Shown here: piece by piece, positions 32,412 through 41,682 of the stretch
Position numbering within the stretch: the first letter of the stretch is position 1
Layout: each line of letters opens with the position of its first letter
Source: Melioribacteraceae bacterium
GTDB lineage: Bacteria; Bacteroidota; Ignavibacteria; Ignavibacteriales; Melioribacteraceae
Direction: 5' to 3'
Length of the DNA stretch: 64,000 nucleotides
NCBI GenBank assembly: GCA_016342755.1
Contig: JAEINS010000010.1
Coordinates: forward strand, 62,001-126,000
Translations under genes and position numbers: made by a program
Notes under the pieces: model-generated
What the model was told of the DNA's origin: nothing
Seen by the model: the letters and a program-made list of their open reading frames with translations, nothing else
Databases searched by the model: none

Positions 32412-33332
32412 ATGCTTATCAAAAATCTAAAATACATTGTACCGACAACAATAATATTATTAATCGCGCTGTTGTTAGCAATTGATTTCAATACAGCAAA
32501 CGGAAAGGGAAATTCTTCGCAAAAGGAAACCTATTCCAGGATAATATCTTTATCACCAAGCACAACAGAAACTCTCTTTTTATTAGGACTTGGAGATAAA
32601 GTTGTTGGTGTAACCAGATTCTGCGGCTATCCGCCGGAAGCTAAAACAAAAAAAGAGGTTGGCGGTTATATCGATCCGAATTATGAAGCTATAATGCAGC
32701 TAAATCCAGATCTTGTAATATTGCTGCCGGAACACGAAAAGGTTAAAAAATATCTTGATCAGATTAATATAAAATATATTATGGTTGATAATAAAACGGT
32801 TGATGATATTCTAAATTGTATTAAAACTATTGGTGAAATTTGTGACGCACAGGAAAAAGCCGCTTCGGTTCTAGCGGATATGAATTCAACTATTAATGAA
32901 ATAGAATTAAAAACCTCCGGGTTTACTCGTAAAAAAGTACTTGTCTCCGTTGGAAGGACATTCGGCTCAGATTCAATAAGTGATGCTTATATAGCCGGAA
33001 AACATACTCATTACGATGAACTTATACTTATAGCTGGCGGAACTAATGCTTTCACAATTGAAAACCTTAGTTATCCAATGCTTTCCGCTGAGGGAATTAT
33101 TCAGATTAATCCGGATATCATAATTGATATGGCTCCAAATCTAAGCGAACAGAATTTATCAGAAGAAAAACTCCTTTCAGACTGGGATAGCATTACGAAT
33201 CTGACCACAATAAACAAAAACAATATTTATATTTACAGTAAAGATTATTCATCAATACCGGGACCAAGAATTATTTACTTGCTTCAGGACTTTGCAAAAA
33301 TTATTCATCCTGAGGCGGACTGGAACTTTTAA
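32412..33332 (+). CDS. btuF: cobalamin-binding periplasmic protein BtuF
   Basis: Substrate-binding protein of the B12 ABC importer, 306 residues. An N-terminal hydrophobic signal or anchor (YIVPTTIILLIALLLAIDF) is followed by the class III binding-protein fold. Motifs are RIISLSPSTTETLFLLGLGDKVVGVTRFC, then MQLNPDLVILL, typical of BtuF, and a C-terminal IPGPRIIYLLQDFAKIIHPE. It delivers B12 to BtuCD. Its last base overlaps the btuD start codon, so the genes are translationally linked. Binding of other corrinoids or haem-like ligands cannot be excluded from sequence alone, but the riboswitch points to B12. Confidence 0.9.
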   Translation: MLIKNLKYIVPTTIILLIALLLAIDFNTANGKGNSSQKETYSRIISLSPSTTETLFLLGLGDKVVGVTRFCGYPPEAKTKKEVGGYIDPNYEAIMQLNPDLVILLPEHEKVKKYLDQINIKYIMVDNKTVDDILNCIKTIGEICDAQEKAASVLADMNSTINEIELKTSGFTRKKVLVSVGRTFGSDSISDAYIAGKHTHYDELILIAGGTNAFTIENLSYPMLSAEGIIQINPDIIIDMAPNLSEQNLSEEKLLSDWDSITNLTTINKNNIYIYSKDYSSIPGPRIIYLLQDFAKIIHPEADWNF

Positions 33333-34120
33333 TGGCAGAACCTTTACTAAATATTAAAAATTTATCTTTCTCAATTTCTGATAAAAAAATTCTAGACAAT
33401 ATTTCTTTAGAAGTTAATAGTGGAGATTACCTTTCTATAATTGGTCCAAACGGAAGCGGCAAAACTACGCTGATTAAATGTTTACTGAAAATAATTCGGG
33501 TTCAGAATAAGTCAATCTATTTCAAATCAAGACCAATTGAAGATTATCCTCAAAAAGAACTGGCTGCACAGGTAAGTTATGTTCCTCAGATAAATGAAAA
33601 TTCGTTTCCTTATTCTGCAAAAGAATTTTTAATGCTCTCGCGTTATCCTCATTTTAGCAGATTTACTTCAATTACCAAAGAAGATAAAGCAGCAGTTACC
33701 GAAGCTTTTGAAATTACCGGAACTTCTCAATTGGCCGATAGACAGATTAACACGTTAAGCGGCGGTGAAAAACAGATGATCTTTATTGCGGCCGCGTTAG
33801 CACAGGGCGGAGAGCTTTTGGTTCTTGATGAACCGGCAACTTTCCTTGATCCGAAACATGAACACGGAATTTATGCGATCTTAAAAAAAATTCATTCGCA
33901 GACCGATAAAACAATAATTACTGTTACGCATAATATTAATAGTGCTATTCTGCATAGTGATAATATTGTAATAATTAAAAACGGCAGTGTTTTTTATTCG
34001 GGCAGTTCAGATAAAATTTCGGAAGGAAATATTTTAGCCGCGGCTTATGAAAAGAATTTTTCTTTTATGAAACATCCTGTTACAGATAAAATGATAATAC
34101 TGCCCGAGGTAATTGGATGA
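33332..34120 (+). CDS. btuD: cobalamin ABC transporter ATPase BtuD
   Basis: Cytoplasmic ATPase of the B12 importer, 262 residues. Walker A is GPNGSGKTT (near residue 39), the ABC signature LSGGEKQ, Walker B LLVLDEPATFLDP, and the switch histidine is in TVTHN. The family is FepC/BtuD. It overlaps btuC by 4 bases. Two copies should pair with two BtuC subunits. Confidence 0.92.
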   Translation: MAEPLLNIKNLSFSISDKKILDNISLEVNSGDYLSIIGPNGSGKTTLIKCLLKIIRVQNKSIYFKSRPIEDYPQKELAAQVSYVPQINENSFPYSAKEFLMLSRYPHFSRFTSITKEDKAAVTEAFEITGTSQLADRQINTLSGGEKQMIFIAAALAQGGELLVLDEPATFLDPKHEHGIYAILKKIHSQTDKTIITVTHNINSAILHSDNIVIIKNGSVFYSGSSDKISEGNILAAAYEKNFSFMKHPVTDKMIILPEVIG

Positions 34121-35115
34121 AAAGTAAAAATATTAAGTTGATCGGGTTTTCTCTGTTTGCCATTGCGCTTGTTATAATAGCACCGTTTTTTGGTATCGAA
34201 AACATTTCTCTAAATTCAATTATAGAATCTCAGTCGGCTGATTCTTCTTACAATATATTTTGGAGAATAAGAATTCCACGAATATTACTCTCTTTTATTG
34301 TTGGTTCTTCATTAGCAATAAGCGGAATGGCTTTTCAGGCTATGTTTAGAAATGCATTAGCAACTCCCTTTACCTTAGGAGTTTCTAGCGGTGCTGCTTT
34401 TGGTGCCGCGCTTTATGTAAAAGTAGGGATTATCTTTTCTATTATTGGTGTTTCCGGGCAAACTATTTCAGCCTTTCTGGGCGCGTTATTATCAATTTTG
34501 GTTGTTTATTCTCTAACCAGATTAAAACGTGATTTTTCTGTCGGGACAATGCTGCTTGCCGGTGTTGCTATAAATTTTTTCTTCTCAAGTTTTATTTTAT
34601 TTATTCAGTATATAAGCGATTTTAATAGTTCTTTCAAAATTATTAGATGGCTTATGGGCGGTTTTGAAATTATTGGTTATTCTGATATTTACAGAATTTT
34701 ACCTTTTGTTTTAATTGGCGCAATCATTATTACCTCACTTTCAAGAGAATTAAATTTAATAACTTTGGGTGATGATATTGCACTTAGCCGCGGTGTAAGT
34801 GTAGTTAAAATTAAAAACATTTTATTTTTCGCGACTTCGCTTATGGTTGGCGGAGTAATTTCCATTGTTGGTCCTATAGGTTTTGTAGGCATGATGGTTC
34901 CGCATATTTCGAGGCTGATAATTGGAAACGATCATAAACACCTTTCAATACTGAACATTTTATTCGGTGGTACTTTTTTAGTCTTTTGTGATGTTATTTC
35001 AAGAGTTGTTATTCCTCCTGCCGAAATTCCGATTGGTGTAATTACCGCTTTGCTTGGCGGACCATTTTTTATATGGCTTTTAATAAACAATAAAACCAAT
35101 TATAACTCAGGTTAA
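34117..35115 (+). CDS. btuC: cobalamin ABC transporter permease BtuC
   Basis: Inner-membrane permease of the FecCD/BtuC family, 332 residues with about nine or ten hydrophobic helices. Conserved stretches are RIPRILLSFIVGSSLAISGMA, FRNALATPFTLGVSSGAAFG and the ATPase-coupling segment VGPIGFVGMMVPHISRLIIG. It closes the riboswitch-btuB-propeller-btuF-btuD-btuC operon. Confidence 0.92.
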   Translation: MKSKNIKLIGFSLFAIALVIIAPFFGIENISLNSIIESQSADSSYNIFWRIRIPRILLSFIVGSSLAISGMAFQAMFRNALATPFTLGVSSGAAFGAALYVKVGIIFSIIGVSGQTISAFLGALLSILVVYSLTRLKRDFSVGTMLLAGVAINFFFSSFILFIQYISDFNSSFKIIRWLMGGFEIIGYSDIYRILPFVLIGAIIITSLSRELNLITLGDDIALSRGVSVVKIKNILFFATSLMVGGVISIVGPIGFVGMMVPHISRLIIGNDHKHLSILNILFGGTFLVFCDVISRVVIPPAEIPIGVITALLGGPFFIWLLINNKTNYNSG

Positions 35116-35203
35116 CTTATTAGTTTACAATCAGGTTTTCCATTAAACTTTTTACAATTTCACTCGAAAATTAGTACATCATTAATAGAGAAATATCTTT
35201 TTC

Positions 35204-38200
35204 ATGCAAAAACATAAAACTATAGACACAAATAACTCATATAGAATAAATTTATTCAAAATTGAGATTTTTTTTCTGCTGTTTTTTACTGTTTCAGTCT
35301 CTGCCCAGATTACAAATTTTAAGTTCAATCATATTGAATCTACAAATGAATATTCGATTAATACTATTCAGGCAATCTCTCAGGATAATTTAGGATTTAT
35401 CTGGATTGGTACTCCAAACGGAATTATCAGATATGACGGATATTCTTTTATCAATTTTCTTCATGATAGAAATAATCCTAAAAGTTTATCTGATAATTTT
35501 ATTACAACTGCTTTTAAAGACAGCAGGGGAAATATTTGGATAGGAACAAACAGCGGCGGGCTTAATAAGCTTGATACAACTTACTCATTCGATGTAATTA
35601 AATTTAACGGAACCGCAAACACACCTTTTGCAAATAATATACGTGTAATTAGAGAAGACAAAGACGGATTTATCTGGGTTGGAACAAACGGAGCCGGATT
35701 ATATAAGCTTGATCCGGAAACCAAAAAATATATTCGGTTTGTTAATATTCCGGGTAATTCTAATTCTCTTTCCAACGATATGGTTATTTCTATCGAGATT
35801 GGGAACGACGGTATTTTTTATATTGGAACAGACGGAGCCGGATTAAATATTTTTGATCATGCTGATAATACTTTTCAGCAAATTCTTAATACTGAAAGAA
35901 CTGCCGTAAACGATTTGATTGAAGATAAAGACGGATTTATTTGGATTGGAACTGACAGGGGTTTGTTTAAATATAATCCTTATCAGAAAAGTATTATAAG
36001 TTTTCGTTCTGATTTAACCGATATAAATACTTTAAGCGATAATTATATAAGCAGTCTTTTAATCGATTCGGAAAATACTCTCTGGGTTGGTACACATCAC
36101 GGATTAAATAAATTTAACAATGAGAACAATTTTTTCACAAGAATTTTAAATAATCCTACTGATCCGGAAAGTTTATCTGATAATATTATTGAAAACCTTT
36201 TTGAAGATAAATCGGGGTTAATCTGGGTTGGTACTAAAGTCGGCGGGTTAAATACACTCGCCAAAGTTAAAAGAAATTTCAGACTTTACAGAAATAATCC
36301 GCTTGATAAAAACACAATCAGTTCCGGCTCGGTAAGATCAATTTTTATTGATTCTGCTGACAGGCTATGGATTGGAACTTATGGAATGGGGCTTAATGTT
36401 ATCTCGAAAGAGAGAAATAATGTTTCTCATTTAATAAGTCAATATGCTGATGATAACACTATTTCTTCGAACAGCATTACTTCCGTTTGCGAAGAAGATC
36501 CTTCTAATTTTTGGATAGGCACATGGAACGGCGGACTTAATAAGATTTCGGTTTATCAGAAAAATGAAAAAATTATAATTAAAGATGTAAAAACTTTTAA
36601 TGCTTCGGTTGAAGATCCAAATTCAATTTCAAGCAATGTTATTCAGGTTATTTATCAAGATTCACGCGGTAAGTTATGGATAGGAACTGAAAATGGTTTG
36701 AATTTATACGATTCAAAAAAGAATATATTTAAAAAATTCTATAGCGATAAAAACAATCCTAAAACATTAAGTGACGATAGAATACAATCGAACGCTATAA
36801 TTGAAGATGATGATGGTAATTTATGGATAGGCACATGGAACGGGCTTAATATTGTTCATGTTGCCGAAGATAGTATAATTTGCAAGATACAGATTTTTGA
36901 AGAACAGAATGGATTTGGTTTAAGTGATAACAGAGTTATATCACTTTATAAAGACAGAAATAATAACATTTGGGCTGGAACTTATGGCGGCGGATTAAAT
37001 AAAATTGTCTTTGCCGCAAAGGGAATTGTTAAGATTGAGCATTATACAACCGAGGACGGACTTCCGAACAATATTATTTATGGTATTCAGGGTGATGCTG
37101 ATGGAAATCTCTGGCTAAGTACACATCACGGGCTTTCAAAATTTAATCCGGTAACAAAATCATTTGTAAATTATGATGCTTCTGACGGATTGCAGAATAA
37201 CCAGTTTTTCTGGGGTGCCTGTTATAAAAGCAAGGATGGAACATTATATTTCGGCGGTATTGACGGATTAAATTATTTTGACCCGGATAAAATTTATACA
37301 AATGAATATGTCCCTTCTGTTGTTATTACATATTTTGGTGTTCTTGGTAAAGACAAACCGGCTTTACAGAATACGCTTACTAACAACCAGATTGAACTCG
37401 AACATAATGAGAATTTATTTTCAATTGAATTTTCATCTCTCGATTTTACTGCTCCGGACAAAAACAATTTTGCGTACATGCTTGAAGGATTTGATGATGA
37501 CTGGATCTACTCTAAAAACAGGCGTTACGTTGCTTATACAAATCTGGACGCGGGCACTTATACTTTTAAAGTTAAGGGTTCAAACAACAATAATGTTTGG
37601 AATGAAAAAGGAACATCACTTAAAATTTATATTTCGCCTCCTGTCTGGGCAACCTGGTATGCGTATACAGCTTATATAATTATCGCGTTATTGCTAATTG
37701 GCGGCTTTATTCATTTAAAAACTAAAAAGCAAAGTATTGAGCTTGCAATGAAAAACAAAGCTCTTGAAGATGAAAAGCTTGTAATAGCAACATTAAAAAA
37801 AGTTGATAAACTGAAAAGTGAATTTCTTGCGCAAATGTCGCATGAAATTAGAACACCGATAAATACAATTTTAAGTTTTACCAGCCTTTTAAAAGCACAA
37901 TATGAAGAAGAAGCTGATGAAGATACAAAGATTAGCTTTAAAATAATTACCGGAGCCGGTGAAAGAATTATCAGAACAATAGATTTAATTTTGAATATGG
38001 CAGAAATTCAGACAGGTACTTATGAATATCTTCCTAAACAGATGGATTTATATAAGGACTTGCTTGAAGGATTGTGTCTCGAGTTTTCATATTTAGCAAA
38101 GGGAAAAGGGTTAACGTTTGAGACTATTCATGAAACAGAGAACACTCAGCTTTACAGCGATAAATATATTGTGGGACAAATTTTTAATAATCTTATTCAC

Positions 38201-38503
38201 AACGCTGTTAAATACACGCTTAAAGGCGGAATAAAAATTAGAATATTAAGAAATGAAAAAGACAAACTTGTTATTGAAGTAACTGATACCGGGATTGGTA
38301 TTTCTGATGAGCATCTTAAAAATATATTTGATCCTTTTACACAGGAAGAGCAGGGTTACTCGAGACAGTTTGAAGGCAACGGATTAGGTCTTGCTTTAGT
38401 TAAGGAATACGGGAAAATTATTTCGGCAAAAATTGAAGTTGAGAGTGAAAAAGGAAAGGGCTCTACTTTCAGAATTATTTTTCCCGCGTATAATTTTAAT
38501 TAA
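35204..38503 (+). CDS. two-component sensor kinase with extracellular beta-propeller
   Basis: A membrane sensor histidine kinase of 1099 residues. A signal/anchor lies near residues 18-38 (FLLFFTVSVSAQ). About 700 residues of Reg_prop repeats follow, each with a core like GFIWIGTPNGIIRYD or LWIGTENGLNLYD, probably forming two seven-bladed propellers. Next come a Y_Y_Y domain (about 720-800), a membrane helix (YAYTAYIIIALLLIGGFI), HisKA with the phospho-histidine in LAQMSHEIRTPINTIL, and the ATPase with NNLIHNAVKYT, DTGIGIS and GNGLGLALV. No receiver domain is fused and no response regulator gene is adjacent. Such kinases often sense glycans; the ligand here is unknown. Confidence 0.9.
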   Translation: MQKHKTIDTNNSYRINLFKIEIFFLLFFTVSVSAQITNFKFNHIESTNEYSINTIQAISQDNLGFIWIGTPNGIIRYDGYSFINFLHDRNNPKSLSDNFITTAFKDSRGNIWIGTNSGGLNKLDTTYSFDVIKFNGTANTPFANNIRVIREDKDGFIWVGTNGAGLYKLDPETKKYIRFVNIPGNSNSLSNDMVISIEIGNDGIFYIGTDGAGLNIFDHADNTFQQILNTERTAVNDLIEDKDGFIWIGTDRGLFKYNPYQKSIISFRSDLTDINTLSDNYISSLLIDSENTLWVGTHHGLNKFNNENNFFTRILNNPTDPESLSDNIIENLFEDKSGLIWVGTKVGGLNTLAKVKRNFRLYRNNPLDKNTISSGSVRSIFIDSADRLWIGTYGMGLNVISKERNNVSHLISQYADDNTISSNSITSVCEEDPSNFWIGTWNGGLNKISVYQKNEKIIIKDVKTFNASVEDPNSISSNVIQVIYQDSRGKLWIGTENGLNLYDSKKNIFKKFYSDKNNPKTLSDDRIQSNAIIEDDDGNLWIGTWNGLNIVHVAEDSIICKIQIFEEQNGFGLSDNRVISLYKDRNNNIWAGTYGGGLNKIVFAAKGIVKIEHYTTEDGLPNNIIYGIQGDADGNLWLSTHHGLSKFNPVTKSFVNYDASDGLQNNQFFWGACYKSKDGTLYFGGIDGLNYFDPDKIYTNEYVPSVVITYFGVLGKDKPALQNTLTNNQIELEHNENLFSIEFSSLDFTAPDKNNFAYMLEGFDDDWIYSKNRRYVAYTNLDAGTYTFKVKGSNNNNVWNEKGTSLKIYISPPVWATWYAYTAYIIIALLLIGGFIHLKTKKQSIELAMKNKALEDEKLVIATLKKVDKLKSEFLAQMSHEIRTPINTILSFTSLLKAQYEEEADEDTKISFKIITGAGERIIRTIDLILNMAEIQTGTYEYLPKQMDLYKDLLEGLCLEFSYLAKGKGLTFETIHETENTQLYSDKYIVGQIFNNLIHNAVKYTLKGGIKIRILRNEKDKLVIEVTDTGIGISDEHLKNIFDPFTQEEQGYSRQFEGNGLGLALVKEYGKIISAKIEVESEKGKGSTFRIIFPAYNFN

Positions 38504-38617
38504 CGAAGTCACGGATCTTCCGGGACTTCTGACTTAATTACTCCTTTCCGCATGGCGCAATTCTCACTTTTAACTTCATTACAATCAATATATATTTCAT
38601 TTCATAATATTAGTATT

Positions 38618-38625
38618 TACCTTTG
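38618..38625 (+). promoter_or_regulatory. possible -7 element of alaS
   Basis: TACCTTTG matches TAnnTTTG 38 bases before the alaS start. No convincing -33 TTG is present, so this is weak. Confidence 0.3.
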
Positions 38626-38663
38626 TAGATTAAAAATTTTGAATAATGAATTTGGATATATTT

Positions 38664-41243
38664 ATGACTTCACAAGAAATTAGAAAACAGTTTTTAGATT
38701 TTTTTGAATCTAAACAACATAAAATAGTACCTAGTGCGCCTGTAGTTCCGTTTGATGATCCTACATTATTATTTATTAATGCCGGTATGAATCAGTTTAA
38801 AGATGTTTTTTTAGGAAAAGGAACCAGAGATTATACACGCGCAGCTGATACTCAAAAATGTATTCGTGTTAGCGGTAAACACAATGATCTTGAGGTTGTC
38901 GGGCACGATACTTATCACCACACTTTGTTTGAGATGCTTGGCAACTGGTCTTTTGGCGATTACTACAAAGAAGAAGCTATTACATGGGCATGGGAGCTGT
39001 TAACCAAAGTTTGGAAACTTCCTAAAGAAAGATTATGGGTAACTGTTTATAGAACGGACGATGAAGCAATGGATCTTTGGAAAAACAAGACTGATGTTGA
39101 TCCAAAGCACGTTTTACGCTTTGATGAAAAAGACAATTTCTGGGAAATGGGTGATACCGGTCCATGTGGTCCATGTTCCGAAATTCACATAAACTTAAGT
39201 GATGATCTTAAAAATCCGAATCTGGTAAATGCTGACAGAGAAGATTGTATTGAAATTTGGAATCTCGTTTTTATTCAGTATAACCGGGACGAAAACGGTA
39301 AACTTCACGATCTCCCTTCAAAACACGTTGATACCGGGATGGGATTTGAAAGGGTTTGTGCTGTACTTCAAAATAAAAAATCAAATTATGATACTGATGT
39401 ATTTAGCCCGATTATAAAGGTGGTTTCGGAATTATCCGGTTTGGATTACTCCGGGGAAAACAAAGCTCCGATGAATGTAATTGCGGATCATATTCGTACG
39501 TTAACTTTTGCGATTGCTGATGGCGCGGTTCCCGGGAATGAAGGACGCGGGTATGTGCTTCGCAGAATTTTACGTCGTGCTGCAAGATATGGAAGAAAGT
39601 TAAATTTAAATAATCCGTTCTTATATAAATTAGTTGATGTTCTAATAAAAATAATGGGTGATGTATTTCCAGAAATTATTGAAAACAGATCTAACGTGGA
39701 ACGTATTATAAAAGCTGAAGAAGAAAGCTTTAACGCTACTTTGGATAGAGGTATTGAACTTTTTGAAAATGTAGCATCAAAAATTATTGATGGAAACAAA
39801 AAGATTATTCCCGGTGAAGATGTCTTTAAATTGTACGATACATTCGGCTTCCCGGTTGACTTAACAAACGTAATGGCTCAGGAAAAAGGTCTTACAATTG
39901 ATGAAGACAAGTTCAATGAATTGATGAATGAGCAGAAAGAGCGTGCCAGAAAATCGACAAAAAGCAAGCAGAGTGTTGTTTCTGTAAGCACCGATAACCT
40001 TGATGAATTTGAACTGGCAAACGCTGAAGATACCATTTTTACTGGCTATAATGAACTATGTTCAACTTCAGCCGTTGTGGGAATTAACAAAGCCGAAAAC
40101 AGCTTATTATTAATATTAGATAAAACACCATTTTACGTTGAGTCCGGCGGTCAGATTGGCGACACCGGAAAAGTGATTATTAATGGTAATAAATTAGATG
40201 TTACAGATGTTTTCAAGGTTGATAACAAGGTTATACACATTGTTGATAACTCTGTTAATATTGATGTAAAACCTGGTGATGAAATAAAAGTTGAAGTAGA
40301 TTCTGAAAGACGCTGGGCAATTATGAGAAATCATTCCGCCACACATCTTCTTCATAAAACACTCCGTGATGTTCTTGGAACCCATGTACAGCAGTCTGGA
40401 TCGTATGTTGGACCTGATAGGTTGAGATTCGACTTTACACACTTCGAAAAAGTTAGTGCTACTGATTTAGAAAAAATTGAAAAAACAATAAACGAAAAGA
40501 TCAGAAAGAACATTGTTAATCAGCATCATAAAGCTATTGCTTTTGATAAAGCAAAAGAGATGGGTGCTTTAATGTTCTTTGGTGATAAATACGGCGATAA
40601 AGTAAATGTTGTTCAGTTTGATGATTATTCGTTAGAATTCTGCGGCGGAACTCATGTAACTAACAGTTCTGAAATTGGCTTGCTTAAAATTGTTAGTGAG
40701 TCTTCAATTGCCAGCGGAATTAGAAGAATTGAAGCTGTTACCGGCGAAGGTGTTGAAAAATATATTGCCGAGCAGAAAGAAGTATTTAAAGCCGCGGAGC
40801 ATAAAATAACTGAGCTTCTTGAAGAAAAGAAAAAACTTGAAAAAGAACTTTCCAATATTCAGTTACAGCAGAAGCTTGGCGGAATTGATGATATTATTAA
40901 AAACCCGGTTGTGCTTGATGTTAATCTTTTCAAAGGGAAAGTCAATGCTTCGTCGATGGATGAATTAAAATCGATGGGTGACGAACTGCGCGAAAAAATG
41001 GGAAGCGGAATCGGGATGCTTATATCGGAACTTGACGGTAAGGTTGGAGTTGTATGTTTAGTTTCTGATGATCTTCTCTCCGGTAAAAAATATATGGCCG
41101 GAAAGATTGTCGGTTCTGTGGCAAAAATAGTTGGCGGAGGCGGAGGCGGAAGACCTCACATGGCAACTGCCGGCGGTAAAGATGTTTCTAAAATTGATGA
41201 CGCACTTAGCGGTATTGATAAAATTATAAAAGAACTTGCTTAG
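38664..41243 (+). CDS. alaS: alanine--tRNA ligase
   Basis: Charges tRNA-Ala with alanine in the cytoplasm. About 859 residues, normal for AlaS. The catalytic domain begins MTSQEIRKQFLDFFESK and holds FINAGMNQFKDVFLG and DTGPCGPCSEI. The editing domain has the zinc ligands HSATHLLH and the downstream CGGTHV. A coiled segment and the C-terminal glycine-rich C-Ala domain (VGGGGGGRPHMATAGG) follow. The start at 38664 is preferred because family members begin at this methionine; an in-frame ATG also exists at 38646. An essential gene, here standing alone. Confidence 0.97.
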   Translation: MTSQEIRKQFLDFFESKQHKIVPSAPVVPFDDPTLLFINAGMNQFKDVFLGKGTRDYTRAADTQKCIRVSGKHNDLEVVGHDTYHHTLFEMLGNWSFGDYYKEEAITWAWELLTKVWKLPKERLWVTVYRTDDEAMDLWKNKTDVDPKHVLRFDEKDNFWEMGDTGPCGPCSEIHINLSDDLKNPNLVNADREDCIEIWNLVFIQYNRDENGKLHDLPSKHVDTGMGFERVCAVLQNKKSNYDTDVFSPIIKVVSELSGLDYSGENKAPMNVIADHIRTLTFAIADGAVPGNEGRGYVLRRILRRAARYGRKLNLNNPFLYKLVDVLIKIMGDVFPEIIENRSNVERIIKAEEESFNATLDRGIELFENVASKIIDGNKKIIPGEDVFKLYDTFGFPVDLTNVMAQEKGLTIDEDKFNELMNEQKERARKSTKSKQSVVSVSTDNLDEFELANAEDTIFTGYNELCSTSAVVGINKAENSLLLILDKTPFYVESGGQIGDTGKVIINGNKLDVTDVFKVDNKVIHIVDNSVNIDVKPGDEIKVEVDSERRWAIMRNHSATHLLHKTLRDVLGTHVQQSGSYVGPDRLRFDFTHFEKVSATDLEKIEKTINEKIRKNIVNQHHKAIAFDKAKEMGALMFFGDKYGDKVNVVQFDDYSLEFCGGTHVTNSSEIGLLKIVSESSIASGIRRIEAVTGEGVEKYIAEQKEVFKAAEHKITELLEEKKKLEKELSNIQLQQKLGGIDDIIKNPVVLDVNLFKGKVNASSMDELKSMGDELREKMGSGIGMLISELDGKVGVVCLVSDDLLSGKKYMAGKIVGSVAKIVGGGGGGRPHMATAGGKDVSKIDDALSGIDKIIKELA

Positions 41244-41267
41244 TTTAATTGCTGTTCTGTGATATTA

Positions 41268-41385
41268 AGGCTGTCTCAAAAGTATGATTTGTCATTCTGA
41301 ACAAAGTGAGGAATCTTTTTTTAACTAAAAAGACATATTCTTCGCTCCTCTGAATGACAACTTTTGGGAGTTTTGAGACAACCCA
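41268..41385. mobile_element. 118-bp MITE-like inverted-repeat element
   Basis: The ends are inverted (AGGCTGTCTCAAAA at the left against GAGACAACCCA at the right), with matching inner blocks TTGTCATTCTGA and TGAATGACAA. A perfect 6-bp direct repeat ATATTA flanks it (41262-41267 and 41386-41391), as a target duplication would. It has no coding capacity of its own and ends the reading frame of the SRPBCC gene beside it. Confidence 0.6.
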
Positions 41386-41563
41386 ATATTACCTGGCAGT
41401 AAAAACCATTTTTTTCGACTCTTAGGTTTTCACCAACTTTTAAATTCCCTTTAACTGATTTGATAACCGGATTCCATTTGGAATACGAATTGAGCCCGGT
41501 TAACAATCTCCACACAGCTTCGTGGGAACAATTTATTTCTATCTTTGTATATATTTCTTTCAT
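41386..41563 (-). pseudogene. SRPBCC (START-like) protein fragment, truncated by a small element
   Basis: The first 58 or so residues of an SRPBCC/polyketide-cyclase-like protein: KEIYTKIEINCSHEAVWRLL and YSKWNPVIKSVKGNLKVGE, which match the start of this lipid-pocket family (usual length about 140-150). After VEKNGFYCQVI the frame enters the MITE-like element and ends in repeat-derived residues. Beyond the element only about 20 bases remain before the alaS stop, so the C-terminal half is gone. Probably non-functional. Confidence 0.65.
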
Positions 41564-41682
41564 AATAATCACTCGCAATTAAACACTTAATATCTTTTTA
41601 TCTGAACGATCCAAAGTGAATGTTGTTTCAACAAGTTTTTTATATTTTGGAAATTATTTTAATTCAAAAAGGAACGGAGTAA

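Noticed and set aside
37278-37679. 133-residue plus-strand frame inside the sensor kinase
   Set aside because: Out-of-frame reading of the Y_Y_Y and membrane-helix part of the kinase gene, which is intact in its own frame.
35204-38503. Hybrid two-component system with a fused response regulator
   Set aside because: The protein ends after the ATPase domain; no receiver or AraC-type domain follows.
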